The translations under genes and the position numbers were made by a program. A DNA stretch of 64,000 bases from a bacterium (GTDB lineage: Bacteria > Bacteroidota > Bacteroidia > Bacteroidales > Muribaculaceae): the NCBI GenBank assembly GCA_004563195.1, contig SFTJ01000011.1, positions 18,625-82,624 on the forward strand, read 5' to 3'. Position 1 is the stretch's first letter. The number at the start of each line of letters is the position of its first letter. Under the pieces are notes generated by a model. The model did no database searches. It was not told the origin of the DNA and saw only the letters and a list, made by a program, of their open reading frames with translations. This document shows, in pieces, positions 1 to 8,633 of this stretch.

Positions 1-78
1 ATTCACGTCGTTGCCGGCCGAATAAGGAGCGCCCGTTGCTAAGCAAACAGCTGCAAACATTGCTAATGCTTTTTTCAT
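1..78 (-). CDS. N-terminus of an exported protein (partial)
   Basis: The start codon is at 78 and the gene runs off the left edge after 26 codons. The visible residues begin MKKALAMFAAVCLATG, a basic start followed by a hydrophobic stretch, which is a typical Sec signal peptide; the product is therefore expected in the periplasm or outer membrane. A well-formed promoter lies about 170 bp upstream on the same strand (249-280), giving a long leader. Too little is visible to name a family. Confidence 0.7.
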   Translation of the reverse strand, partial: MKKALAMFAAVCLATGAPYSAGNDVN

Positions 79-964
79 AAGCGTCAAGGTTTTAGAGTTA
101 GTAAGTTGTTAATTGTATATTGTTATCCTTTTTTTCACATTATTATATAATAGGAGAGTGAATTGCGTTAGTTATATTGCTGTGAGATAGCTTCTTTCTG
201 CAATATCCTTGCGTTATCATTCAGTCGTCCGCGTCATTTATCTTGATGCAAAAATAGCAAAAGTTTAGAATATTGACAAAATTTTTAGCAATTATATTAC
301 CAAATGTCATAGGACACTATTGCAAGCAATCAAAATGACACTTTTTGCCGCCTTTGCAGCATCTTACTTGCATGCGTGAAACCACAGCGCAAGATGCATC
401 GGCGCCACCCGCATCACACCGCTCGCCGGCGGCTCTGTCTCAATCCAAATTTTAAATATTTGCTGTCGAACCTCATATTTTTCAGTTTTTTGGTATCTCT
501 ATTATTTTTACGGTATTTAAGCTGTAGCATTCTTTCATCCTGTTTTGCACATCCACATCAAAATAAAATCGTTGGCGGCATCGAGAGATGAGTTTTAAGG
601 TAATATGGTAAATAGTTTTCGTTAGCATATGTGTGAGCAAATCTTTGCTTTGTTAAGTGCGAAACAAGTTAACATCCGCAATCAGATTTACTTTCCACGC
701 AACAAATTTATATAAAATAATTCGTTATTGACTACTTTTTTGAAGTTTTTTGTATATTAAATATTGTTAACGGTTTTTCACTATTTTGCGCAATAGCTAT
801 AAGTGCCAAGCTTGGTATATGCAAAACAATAGCTTCGATGGCGGCAACACCCCCGAGCGATGGAATTGAGGCGAAAAAACACATAAATTATCATAAACTA
901 TTATAAATATAGTTAAAATAAGCCCAAAAACAGGCAAAATGACAACTTTCTATTAATATGTGTA
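79..964. other. AT-rich intergenic region, no convincing gene
   Basis: About 890 bp between the divergent left-edge gene and the rimP operon. It holds the promoter of the left-edge gene (249-280). A GTG-initiated reading frame at 376-591 can be translated, but it has no recognisable domain, no promoter and an odd composition, so I do not call it. I see no RNA gene here. Confidence 0.5.
249..280 (-). promoter_or_regulatory. Bacteroidetes-type promoter for the left-edge gene
   Basis: On the minus strand TTTG (280-277) is followed after 20 bp by TATTTTTG (256-249), matching the Bacteroidetes -33/-7 consensus. Transcription would start near 242, giving a leader of about 165 nt to the start codon at 78. 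Confidence 0.6.
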
Positions 965-994
965 TTGACAAAAGAGGAAAAATGTGTAATTTTG
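965..994 (+). promoter_or_regulatory. Promoter of the rimP-nusA-infB operon
   Basis: TTGAC at 965 and TAATTTTG at 987-994 are separated by 19 bp, a close match to the Bacteroidetes promoter consensus. The predicted start near 1001-1003 places the hairpin at 1019-1048 at the very 5' end of the transcript. Confidence 0.65.
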
Positions 995-1018
995 TATCAG
1001 TATTCGAAACCAATCGGG

Positions 1019-1048
1019 TGAGGGGGCACGGTGCTCCCTCATTTTTTT
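1019..1048 (+). terminator. Terminator-like hairpin in the rimP leader (possible attenuator)
   Basis: A 9-bp stem, TGAGGGGGC (1019-1027) with GCTCCCTCA (1033-1041), has one G-U pair, a 5-nt loop and a run of seven T (1042-1048). It sits between the promoter and the rimP start, so an intrinsic terminator here would gate the whole operon. Control by NusA is an inference; only the hairpin and T-run are seen. Confidence 0.55.
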
Positions 1049-1084
1049 AATAACGACAAAAAAGAAATTACAAACATTACCGGC

Positions 1085-1552
1085 ATGATAGACCGACAAG
1101 CACTCATCGACGTTATAAGCGCCAACCTGGGCGACGACTTATTTCTGATAGATGTCACCGTGAGCCGCGACAACGCCATAGTGGTGGAAATCGATGCTTA
1201 CGAGCGCAGCGTAACCATCGACGACTGTGTGGCACTAACCCGCGCCGTGGAAGCTCAATTCGACCGCGATGTGGAGGATTACGAACTCGAAGTGGGTTCG
1301 GCAGGCCTCACAGCTCCATTTAAGGTGAAAGCGCAGTACGACAAAAACATAGGCAACCCGGTGGAAGTGCTCACCACCGACGGACGCAAGCTCAAGGGCA
1401 CACTCACCGAAGCCGGCGACGATGCCTTTGTGGTGGAAATAGAGAAAATGGTGAAGCCCGAAGGCGCAAAGCGCAAAGTGAAAGTACTCGAAAACGTAAC
1501 TCTAAAATATAACGAAATAAAATACACTAAATATTTAATTGATTTTAAATAA
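1085..1552 (+). CDS. rimP: Ribosome maturation factor RimP
   Basis: RimP binds the 30S precursor and helps late 16S/protein assembly in the cytoplasm. The 155-residue product has the usual length, a two-domain layout, and the conserved segment YELEVGSAGLTAPFK near residues 63-77 that corresponds to the YxLEVSSPGLxRP motif of the family. The frame is open upstream to 1031, but starting at 1085 (MIDRQALIDVI) matches the family N-terminus and keeps the leader hairpin untranslated. nusA begins 3 bp after its stop codon and infB follows, the classic rimP-nusA-infB order. The C-terminus is lysine-rich with AT-rich codons. Confidence 0.93.
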   Translation: MIDRQALIDVISANLGDDLFLIDVTVSRDNAIVVEIDAYERSVTIDDCVALTRAVEAQFDRDVEDYELEVGSAGLTAPFKVKAQYDKNIGNPVEVLTTDGRKLKGTLTEAGDDAFVVEIEKMVKPEGAKRKVKVLENVTLKYNEIKYTKYLIDFK

Positions 1553-1555
1553 ATT

Positions 1556-2803
1556 ATGGCTAAAAAAGAGGTAGCCGTGGACTTAACCGGCGAATTTCAG
1601 CAATTTTTGGAAGATAAGGGAATAGACCAAGCCACTACCATCACCGTATTGGAAGAGTCGTTCCGCAGTGTGATAGCTAAGATGTTCGGCAGCGACGAGA
1701 ACTTCGACGTAATCGTCAACCCCAACAAGGGCGACTGCGAAATCTATAAGAACCTCGTGGTGGTGCCCGATGGCGAAGTGCAGGACCCTAACAAGGAAAT
1801 AGCTCTCAGCGACGCCCTCAAGGAAGACCCCGGATGCGAAGTGGGCGAAGACCTCGCCGTGCTCATCGACTTCACCAAGTTTGGCCGCCGCGCCATCTTG
1901 AACTTGCGTCAAACATTGGCAAGCAAGATTCTCGACCTCCAGAAGGACCGCGTTTACAGCAAGTTTAAGGACATGGAAGGTCATCTCGTTACCGCCGAAG
2001 TATATCAGCTCTGGAAGAAGGAAATACTCCTTGTAGATGCCGATAACAACGAGCTCATATTGCCTAAGGATCAGCAGATTCCCAAGGATTTCTACCGCAA
2101 GGGCGACCAAGTGCGCGCTATAGTGTACAATGTCGACAACAAGAACAACAATCCTAAGGTGTATGTGTCGCGCACAAGCGAAGAATTCCTTCGCCGCCTC
2201 TTCGAAAACGAAGTGCCTGAAGTGCACGACGGCATCATCAGCATCAAAGCCATAGCACGCATACCGGGCGAACGCGCCAAGATAGCCGTAGAAAGCTACG
2301 ACGAGCGCATCGACGCCGTAGGCGCCTGCGTGGGTGTGAAAGGCTCTCGCATTCACGGCATAGTGCGCGAATTGAAGAACGAAAATATCGACGTTATCGA
2401 CTATACCACCAACACCTCGCTATTCATACAGCGAGCCCTCTCACCCGCCAAGATTTCTTCGATGCGCGTAGATGAGAACACCAAGCATGCCGAAGTGTTC
2501 CTTCACCCCGAAGAAGTGTCGCTTGCCATAGGTAAGGGTGGTATGAACATACGCCTGGCATCGAAGCTCACAGGCTATGTTATCGACGTATATCGCGAAA
2601 GCGACGATCCCGACGATATCTACCTCGACGAATTCAGCGACGAAATCGACGAATGGGTAATCGAAGCCCTCAAGCGTCTCGGCTACACCACCGCCAAGGC
2701 TGTGCTTAAGGCCGACCGCGACCGTCTCGCCGAAGAAGCCGACCTCGAAGAGGACACAGTAAACAACCTAATAAAGGTGCTCCAAGCCGAATACGAAGAC
2801 TAA
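1556..2803 (+). CDS. nusA: Transcription termination/antitermination factor NusA
   Basis: NusA binds RNA polymerase and nascent RNA and modulates pausing, termination and antitermination. The 415-residue protein shows the NusA N-terminal domain (about 1-130), an S1 domain (about 135-205, with the stretch ending VYVSRTSEEFLRRLF) and two KH domains (about 225-350), including the SLAIGKGGMNIRLASKLTG GXXG loop. It lacks the two acidic repeats of enterobacterial NusA, as is usual outside the Proteobacteria; a helical tail of about 60 residues ends the protein. It starts 3 bp after rimP and is clearly cotranscribed with it. The 251-bp gap before infB is longer than usual for this operon. Confidence 0.96.
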   Translation: MAKKEVAVDLTGEFQQFLEDKGIDQATTITVLEESFRSVIAKMFGSDENFDVIVNPNKGDCEIYKNLVVVPDGEVQDPNKEIALSDALKEDPGCEVGEDLAVLIDFTKFGRRAILNLRQTLASKILDLQKDRVYSKFKDMEGHLVTAEVYQLWKKEILLVDADNNELILPKDQQIPKDFYRKGDQVRAIVYNVDNKNNNPKVYVSRTSEEFLRRLFENEVPEVHDGIISIKAIARIPGERAKIAVESYDERIDAVGACVGVKGSRIHGIVRELKNENIDVIDYTTNTSLFIQRALSPAKISSMRVDENTKHAEVFLHPEEVSLAIGKGGMNIRLASKLTGYVIDVYRESDDPDDIYLDEFSDEIDEWVIEALKRLGYTTAKAVLKADRDRLAEEADLEEDTVNNLIKVLQAEYED

Positions 2804-3054
2804 GGCTCCATTGTAGCCTTAGCCCTTCGGGCTTCACGCGCATGAGTGTGGGCATAACCAAGCCCCCTCACATAGCACATCACAGCACCCGAGCCCTGCT
2901 CCGCGCAGCTGCCCCACCCGCACCGCGCTCTCCGGAGCCGACACTCTTCACTACACAAGTTATCGCTGAGCCCCCACAGCCCACCTTTGCGCTATACGAC
3001 GGCTCCGGTAATACTACAAGAATTACATTATTACAACAACACTTATTATAATTT
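2804..3054. other. Long nusA-infB spacer
   Basis: The first part contains a small hairpin (AGCCCTTCGGGCT near 2820-2833). A 69-codon frame (2842-3051) overlaps this spacer, but its Pro/Ala/Arg-rich translation resembles no family and is rejected. The last 60 bp are very AT-rich, as is usual ahead of Bacteroidetes start codons. Confidence 0.4.
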
Positions 3055-5949
3055 ATGCCCACAAAGATAAGTAAAGTAGCAAAAGAGCTTAATGTAGGAG
3101 TTGCAACCCTTCTTGAACATCTCGAAAAGAAAAATATGCCCGCCGAGCAGAACTCGCCCAATGCGCGTATCACCGACGAGCAGAAGGAAATTCTGATGAA
3201 AGAATTCTGCAAAGACTACGACGAGAAAAAAATTGCCGATAATATGGCAGAAGATCGCCATAAAGGAAAGGAAAAGAACAGCGACAAGCAAGGCGCCGCC
3301 AAGGTAACATCGGCCGACGACTTGACCACCACTGTGCAACGTCCTAAAATCATCGGCAAAATCGACCTCTCTACAGGCAAGATGCAAACTCCCGAACAAC
3401 CAAAAACCGAGGAGAAACCTCAGCCTAAGGTGGAGAGCAAAGTTGATGTTAAAGAAGCTTCTGCTCCACAGCAGCCACAGTCTACCGCTACAGCTCCTCA
3501 GCCTAAGCTTGAGCCTGAGAAAGAGGTGAAACCCGAAGAACCCAAGCCGCAGGCACCCAAAGTGGAGGAAAAGCCGGCCGAAAAGCCTCAAACTCCCAAG
3601 GAGCAACCGGAGAAGCCGATAGTAGAAGATACTCCTAATGCTGCCGACGATGACGACCAAAACGACGCCGAAAGCAGCAACAACATCAGCCTCATTCCCA
3701 ACAAGGAAAACATCACTAACATCAAGTTGGTGGGCAAAATCGACCTTAGCCAAATCAATCAGCAGACTCGTCCCAAGAAAAAAACCAAGGAGGAGAAACG
3801 CAATGAGCGAATGGCAAAAAGCAACAACAACCGTCAGGACCACCAATTCTCGGGCGATGCTAACGGCGAGGGCAACCGTAAGAAGCGTAAGAGAATAGGC
3901 GGCAAAGAGAAAGTAGACATCGAGAAGAGCGCCAACCAAATGCAAGGCGAAGGCCGCAAGGGTGGCGACAAGAAGAATGGTGGCGACAAGAATGCACCCA
4001 AGCGCGACAAGAACCAAAACAAGGTGAAGCGTCCGCTAAAGCCTGAAGTAAGCGACGAAGATGTGCAGCGCCAGGTGAAAGAGACACTGGCTCGCCTCAC
4101 CACCAAGACTCAAAACAAGGGCGCCAAGTGGCGTAAGGAAAAGCGCGAAGCCGTGAGCGAACGCGAACGCGAACAAGCCGAACTCGAAGCATTGGAAGAA
4201 AAGACACTCAAGCTCACCGAGTTTGTTACCGCCAACGACCTTGCTATGATGATGGATGTGCCTATCAATAAGGTTATCGGCACATGTATGAGCCTTGGCG
4301 TGATGGTATCTATCAACCAGCGCCTCGACGCCGAAACCATTAACATCGTGGCTGAAGAATTCGGCTTCAAGACCCAATACGTCAGCGCCGAAATCGCCGA
4401 AGCCATCAATGTGGAAGAAGACGCCGAAGAAGACCTTCAGGAACGTCCACCGGTGGTGACCGTGATGGGTCACGTGGACCACGGTAAGACTTCGCTTCTC
4501 GACTATATACGCAAAGCCAACGTGATAGCCGGTGAAGCCGGTGGTATCACTCAGCACATAGGTGCCTACAATGTGAAATTGCCTAACGGCCGCCGAATCA
4601 CATTCCTCGACACCCCGGGTCACGAAGCATTCACCGCCATGCGTGCGCGCGGTGCCGAAGTTACCGACATCGTTATCATCATCGTGGCAGCCGACGACAG
4701 CGTGATGCCTCAAACCGTAGAAGCCATCAACCACGCTTCGGCAGCAGGTGTGCCTATCGTGTTTGCCATCAACAAGATAGATAAGCCCGCAGCCAACCCC
4801 GACAACGTGAAGACCGAACTTGCCAATATGAACTACCTCGTGGAAGAATGGGGCGGCAAGTATCAGTCGCAGGACATCTCGGCCAAGAAAGGTATCGGCG
4901 TGGAAGAACTCATGGAGAAAGTGCTCCTCGAAGCCGACTTGCTCGAACTCAAAGCCAACCCTAACCGCAACGCAGTGGGCAGCATCATCGAGTCGTCACT
5001 CGACAAGGGTCGCGGCTATGTGGCCACAGTGCTCATTCAGAACGGTACACTCCATGTGGGCGATAACATCTTGGCAGGTACACACTTCGGTAAGGTGAAA
5101 GCCATGTTCAACGAGCGTAACCAGCGCGTGAAAGAAGCCGGACCATCTACCCCGGTGCTCGTGCTTGGCTTGAACGGCGCTCCTACCGCCGGCGACAAGT
5201 TCAATGTGATGGACACCGAGCAAGAAGTGCGCGAAATAGCCTCTAAACGCGAACAGTTGCAACGCGAACAAGGCTTGAAGACACAAAAACGCATCACACT
5301 CGAAGATATCGGACGCCGCAAGGCTCTCGGCAGCTTCCACGAACTTAACATCATCGTTAAGACCGACGTGGCAGGTAGTTACGAAGCACTTAGCGACGCA
5401 TTGCTCAAACTTTCTACCGAGGAAGTGCAAGTGAATGTGATACACAAAGCCGTAGGTGCCATCAGCGAAAGTGATGTGACACTCGCATCGGCATCCGACG
5501 CCTACATCGTGGGCTTCCAGGTGCGTCCCACCGGCGCAGCCAAGAAGCTTGCCGAAGAGCAAGGCGTGGACATCCGCACCTACTCAGTAATCTACGACGC
5601 CATCGAGGAAGTGAAGCAAGCCATGGAAGGTATGCTCTCACCCGAAATCAAAGAAGAAGTGGTGGGTACAGCCGAAGTACTCCAAACCTATCGCATCAGC
5701 AAGGTAGGTACCATTGCCGGAGCTATGGTTCGCACAGGTAAGATTAAGCGCAGCTGCAAGGTGCGCGTAATTCGCGACGGCATTGTGCGCTACACCGGCG
5801 AACTCGGTTCACTCAAGCGCTTTAAGGACGATGCCAAGGAAGTAACCACAGGTTTCGACTGCGGTCTGAGCATCAACGGCTACAACGACATCACTGAAGG
5901 CGATATCATCGAAGCATTCGAAGAAGTGGAAATCAAAAAGAAGATATAA
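3055..5949 (+). CDS. infB: Translation initiation factor IF-2
   Basis: IF-2 is the GTPase that positions fMet-tRNA on the 30S subunit and promotes subunit joining. The 964-residue product begins with an IF2_N helical domain (MPTKISKVAKELNV, 1-50), then a long Lys/Glu/Pro-rich linker (about 75-350), a second IF2_N module (about 385-440), and the G domain with GHVDHGKT (472-479), DTPGHEAF and NKIDKP. EF-Tu-like beta-barrel domains follow to the C-terminus (VEIKKKI). The long charged linker is typical of Bacteroidetes IF-2. A terminator follows at 5985-6017. Confidence 0.97.
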   Translation: MPTKISKVAKELNVGVATLLEHLEKKNMPAEQNSPNARITDEQKEILMKEFCKDYDEKKIADNMAEDRHKGKEKNSDKQGAAKVTSADDLTTTVQRPKIIGKIDLSTGKMQTPEQPKTEEKPQPKVESKVDVKEASAPQQPQSTATAPQPKLEPEKEVKPEEPKPQAPKVEEKPAEKPQTPKEQPEKPIVEDTPNAADDDDQNDAESSNNISLIPNKENITNIKLVGKIDLSQINQQTRPKKKTKEEKRNERMAKSNNNRQDHQFSGDANGEGNRKKRKRIGGKEKVDIEKSANQMQGEGRKGGDKKNGGDKNAPKRDKNQNKVKRPLKPEVSDEDVQRQVKETLARLTTKTQNKGAKWRKEKREAVSEREREQAELEALEEKTLKLTEFVTANDLAMMMDVPINKVIGTCMSLGVMVSINQRLDAETINIVAEEFGFKTQYVSAEIAEAINVEEDAEEDLQERPPVVTVMGHVDHGKTSLLDYIRKANVIAGEAGGITQHIGAYNVKLPNGRRITFLDTPGHEAFTAMRARGAEVTDIVIIIVAADDSVMPQTVEAINHASAAGVPIVFAINKIDKPAANPDNVKTELANMNYLVEEWGGKYQSQDISAKKGIGVEELMEKVLLEADLLELKANPNRNAVGSIIESSLDKGRGYVATVLIQNGTLHVGDNILAGTHFGKVKAMFNERNQRVKEAGPSTPVLVLGLNGAPTAGDKFNVMDTEQEVREIASKREQLQREQGLKTQKRITLEDIGRRKALGSFHELNIIVKTDVAGSYEALSDALLKLSTEEVQVNVIHKAVGAISESDVTLASASDAYIVGFQVRPTGAAKKLAEEQGVDIRTYSVIYDAIEEVKQAMEGMLSPEIKEEVVGTAEVLQTYRISKVGTIAGAMVRTGKIKRSCKVRVIRDGIVRYTGELGSLKRFKDDAKEVTTGFDCGLSINGYNDITEGDIIEAFEEVEIKKKI

Positions 5950-5984
5950 TCACCTATCTTCCATTTCCAAAAGATAATCCCAAG

Positions 5985-6017
5985 CCGACGGAAGCAAAAC
6001 ACTTCCGCCGGTTTTTT
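5985..6017 (+). terminator. Terminator after infB
   Basis: CCGACGGAAG (5985-5994) pairs with CTTCCGCCGG (6002-6011) with one mismatch, followed by six T. It closes the rimP-nusA-infB operon 35 bp after the infB stop. Confidence 0.75.
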
Positions 6018-6100
6018 GCATTATGCAAATTCGGGATAAAACCACCGCAGCTATAACCGTAGCGCAGCCTCAAAGAGGCAGATAGACACCCGCTGATGAT

Positions 6101-6148
6101 TATTAATCTCTCACAGATTTCACAGATTACACAGATATTTATTCACGG
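6101..6148. repeat. CACGGATTTTCACA-type satellite repeat
   Basis: Overlapping copies of TCACAGATTTCACAGATTACACAG-like text. Similar satellites occur at 6477-6573, 12672-12774, 13053-13143, 22581-22705, 37113-37238 and 59449-59582, nearly always next to the composite palindromic element. Confidence 0.6.
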
Positions 6149-6207
6149 TTACACCGCCGCGCAGCCTCGGCTGATAATCACCAACTTTCTGCAGCCGATA
6201 ACCGCCG

Positions 6208-6462
6208 CACGACCTGAAAGGTCGAATGCCCGAGCGGAGCGAGTGGCTCGTAGCCGGGGGTGGAGCGAAGCGTAACCCTCGGTATCGTGACACCACACCA
6301 TTATGCGTCTGAAAGACGCGAAAATCGGCTTCCTCGGCGACAACATTCGCGTCCTTCTTTTCGTGGGGATGACGATATTCCGGGGGTTGCGCTGACACTT
6401 AACCCCCGGCTACAAGCACTCGGGCTAAAGCCCTCGGTATTCAACCTTTCAGGTTGAATACC
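6208..6462 (-). repeat. Composite palindromic repeat element, full copy 1 (~255 bp)
   Basis: The ends are short palindromes: CGACCTGAAAGGTCG at one side and TTCAACCTTTCAGGTTGAA at the other. Between them lie GAGCGGAGCGAGTGGCTC, CCGGGGGT/ACCCCCGG-type stems and GCGTCTGAAAGACGC. The same order and length recur at 12791-13045 and 36850-37106, where the text reads in the opposite orientation; 22468-22567 is a truncated copy. The interior can be translated but frames are not conserved, so it is non-coding. Confidence 0.8.
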
Positions 6463-6476
6463 TCCGTGGCTGATTC

Positions 6477-6612
6477 GGCAATAAATAACACCGATTATCA
6501 CAAATATGGCACAGATAAACCCAATTATGTGAAAATCCGTACTTAATTCCGTGAAAATCTGTGTTAAAATCACAACCGGCGCCCTCGGCGTTCAACCTTA
6601 GTGGTTGGATAC
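6477..6612. repeat. Satellite repeat plus solo end-palindrome
   Basis: Alternating CACAGATAAACxCAATTATGTG and CCGTGAAAATCTGTG text (6477-6573) is followed by an imperfect solo copy of one end of the composite element, TTCAACCTTAGTGGTTGGATACC (about 6590-6612). Confidence 0.55.
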
Positions 6613-6771
6613 CGCCGCGGCGGCAATAATAAAAAACCGATGCACAATCCACTCAATACAAACCATTTCAAACAAAACAGAGCCGGGCGCTTGGTGGCGT
6701 CCGGCACGTGGAGAGAAGTGGAGAGATGAGATGTATCGGTGTGAAAATGTCTGTTTCGGTGTATAGGTGTG

Positions 6772-7297
6772 TTAAGCGGTCGGTTGGTCGTCGCTGCGGT
6801 ATGACTCGATTTCGGAGATTATCTCAGAAGCTTGACGCTGGGTGCGAAGGTATTGGTTGACGCCGACAATGCCACCTATCACGGCACCCACTATGCCGCC
6901 TATGATTATGGGCTCGGGGTTGGGTGTGAGGTTGAGAGTCTCGTAAGCGAGCCATGTGAGCCAGCAGATTAAGAACGGAATGGTCGGAAGTCAGAGCGCG
7001 CTCCAAGGTGAGTCCTCTGCGGCAGTAGAAGTTGAATGCTAAAGCCACAATCATAAACACGGTGGTGACGATGGTAAACGGCCACGACCAGTTGACCAAA
7101 TAATGGTCGGCAAAGATGCAGACAATGCCGAAGATGCATAGCATGGCCATCATGCGGCTGTCCTTATTTATGTTTTTTACGTTTTTGCCTATTGAGGCGC
7201 GTATCAGTCGTTCGTTCACTATGGCTTGGTCGCTGAGTTTCTTGTTGAGAATCGCCAACTGTTCGCGCATCTCATTGAGTTCTATAGAGTTTTCCAT
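6772..7297 (-). pseudogene. Membrane partner of the ECF sigma factor, frameshifted
   Basis: From the ATG at 7297 the frame encodes an N-terminal coiled region (MENSIELNEMREQLAILNKK) and two membrane helices (MMAMLCIFGIVCIFADHYL; WPFTIVTTVFMIVALAFNF), then runs into basic, non-membrane residues after LTLERALTSD. One frame over, from about 6984, the sequence continues as a convincing protein: a helix IPFLICWLTWLAYE, a Gly-rich helix IIIGGIVGAVIGGIVGV, and a polar tail to a stop at 6772-6774. So the gene is split by a net +1 shift between about 6993 and 6984, possibly with loss of the linker between helices 2 and 3. It lies 22 bp after the sigma gene, the usual place for this small four-helix partner. 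Assembly error is the main alternative. Confidence 0.6.
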
Positions 7298-7319
7298 AAA
7301 TAATTCTTTTCTAACGTTG

Positions 7320-7793
7320 TTAATTGTTCGACATTTGTTTAAGTTGTTCGCGAATACGGAACAAGCGAGTGGCGACATTGCTTGGAGTGATACCCACAAT
7401 AGCGGCAATTTCGTCGTAGCTTATTCCTTCGAGCCACAGGAGCACTATGGCGCGGTCGAAAGGCTTGAGACGGTGTACGCGGTCGTAGAGCATGCGCACC
7501 TGTTGTGCTTCGGCGTCCTTGTCTTCGAAAAAGTCAACGTCCATGGTGAGAGGTATGGTGGGGTTTTTCTTCTTCTTGCGTTCGCACGAGATGCATGTGT
7601 TGAGGCTGATGCGCCATATCCATGTGCCCATGCTGCTCTGTCCCTTAAATCCGGGCAAGCCGTTCCATAGGTTTATCAAGACTTCCTGAAACAGGTCGTT
7701 GACCTCCTCGGAGTCTTTCGAAAACATAAAGCACACCGTGTAGATGGTGTTTTTATGTTCCTTCACTAATTTTTCAAATTCTCTTTCGTCCAT
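7320..7793 (-). CDS. ECF-family RNA polymerase sigma factor
   Basis: The 157-residue product has the sigma-70 region 2 (residues 5-70, with DLFQEVLINLWNGLPGFKGQSSMGTWIWRISLNTC) and region 4 (about 105-155, LKPFDRAIVLLWLEGISYDEIAAIVGITPSNVATRLFRIREQL), the two DNA-binding parts of extracytoplasmic-function sigma factors. It would direct polymerase to a small regulon in response to an envelope or metabolic signal. No anti-sigma with a FecR or zinc-binding domain is adjacent; instead a small membrane protein (here frameshifted) follows after 22 bp. A TAAGTTTG -7 element lies upstream at 7834-7841. Confidence 0.9.
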   Translation of the reverse strand: MDEREFEKLVKEHKNTIYTVCFMFSKDSEEVNDLFQEVLINLWNGLPGFKGQSSMGTWIWRISLNTCISCERKKKKNPTIPLTMDVDFFEDKDAEAQQVRMLYDRVHRLKPFDRAIVLLWLEGISYDEIAAIVGITPSNVATRLFRIREQLKQMSNN

Positions 7794-7833
7794 TGGGTGT
7801 CCTGAGGTTTTTTCGTTTTCTGATGGTTAGACG

Positions 7834-7841
7834 CAAACTTA
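7834..7841 (-). promoter_or_regulatory. Probable -7 element of the ECF sigma gene
   Basis: TAAGTTTG on the minus strand, 41 bp before the sigma factor start. No clear -33 TTG was found, which might indicate that an alternative sigma (autoregulation) is involved. Confidence 0.35.
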
Positions 7842-7975
7842 TGCCAAAAAATTACACCATTCACGAAAATTTTTTAATTTTTTCGATTTTGCCGATTCAG
7901 TGGGCATTTTCTGCATTATTTGCGTGATTATGAATGTTTAATTCTTAAATTTCCCTATAAAAATAGTGAAAAAAA

Positions 7976-8007
7976 GTTGCATTATTGGCAAAAGTATAAT
8001 AAATTTG
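7976..8007 (+). promoter_or_regulatory. Promoter of the chitobiase-C-domain protein gene
   Basis: GTTG (7976-7979) and TAAATTTG (8000-8007) with a 20-bp spacer. The start codon follows at 8043. Confidence 0.6.
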
Positions 8008-8042
8008 CAGAAGTCACTTGATTTATAAATTTATAATGACCT

Positions 8043-8633
8043 ATGAAACGTTTTTTTACTACACTTATTCTAACCGCATTGGTTAGTGTCGTGGCATTTG
8101 CCGACGACAAGGAATCGTTGGAACAAGTAGCAAGTCCACAATTCTCAGTTATGTCTGACGTCTATCAAGACGCACAGTTCGTTGAACTCGTATGCCCCAC
8201 CGAGGGAGCAGAAATCTATTTCACTCTCGATGGCACTACTCCTACACAGGATTCATTCCTTTACGACGGCAATGCTATAGTTATCAGCAGCACCACTGTG
8301 CTCAAGGCTGTGGCTTTTCTCGACGGTAATGCCAGCGATGTTGCCGTAGCTCAATATGTTATTGGCGGTACTTCCGACCTTATTTCCACCCTTCTCAACA
8401 ATCTTAGTGATATATTTGGTGGCAAGGGCACTATCACCGTAAACGGCACCGACAACCCAAGCGATGTGGATGTATACTCTATCGATGGTAGCCAAATCAA
8501 TGTAGATGAAGATCGCGCTACCACAGTGAAGGGTTCGGGCGACACCCCCGACCGCGTAGTGGTTAAGGTGGACGACCCGGGTATCTATGCCGTGAAGTCG
8601 CCTAAGGCTTCGAAGTTGGTTCTCGTGTTCTAA
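8043..8633 (+). CDS. Secreted protein with chitobiase/beta-hexosaminidase C-terminal-like domain
   Basis: A signal peptide (MKRFFTTLILTALVSVVAFA) is followed by a CHB_HEX_C_1-like beta-sandwich at about residues 30-105; its hallmark is the segment GAEIYFTLDGTTPTQDSFLY. This fold is usually an accessory domain of secreted glycosidases; here it stands alone with no catalytic domain. Residues 130-196 form a beta-rich tail (VDVYSIDGSQ...GIYAVKSPKASKLVLVF) resembling the C-terminal tails of Bacteroidetes exported proteins. Length 196. It is monocistronic, with its own promoter and a strong terminator at 8702-8738. Substrate or partner unknown. Confidence 0.75.
   Translation: MKRFFTTLILTALVSVVAFADDKESLEQVASPQFSVMSDVYQDAQFVELVCPTEGAEIYFTLDGTTPTQDSFLYDGNAIVISSTTVLKAVAFLDGNASDVAVAQYVIGGTSDLISTLLNNLSDIFGGKGTITVNGTDNPSDVDVYSIDGSQINVDEDRATTVKGSGDTPDRVVVKVDDPGIYAVKSPKASKLVLVF

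Noticed and set aside
376..591. GTG-started 71-codon frame with a hydrophobic middle
   Set aside because: No promoter, no family resemblance, and it lies in non-coding AT-rich DNA; a membrane-like run is expected by chance in such sequence.
1583..2356. Long open frame antisense to nusA (and similar long antisense frames in many genes)
   Set aside because: The sense strand encodes a clear conserved protein; the antisense frames follow from its codon bias.
2842..3051. 69-codon frame between nusA and infB
   Set aside because: Pro/Ala/Arg-rich low-complexity translation; no conserved gene is known at this place in the operon.
6120..6652. Several overlapping 65-92-codon frames in the intergenic region
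   Set aside because: They are translations of the composite repeat and satellites, and the same repeats elsewhere do not preserve a frame.
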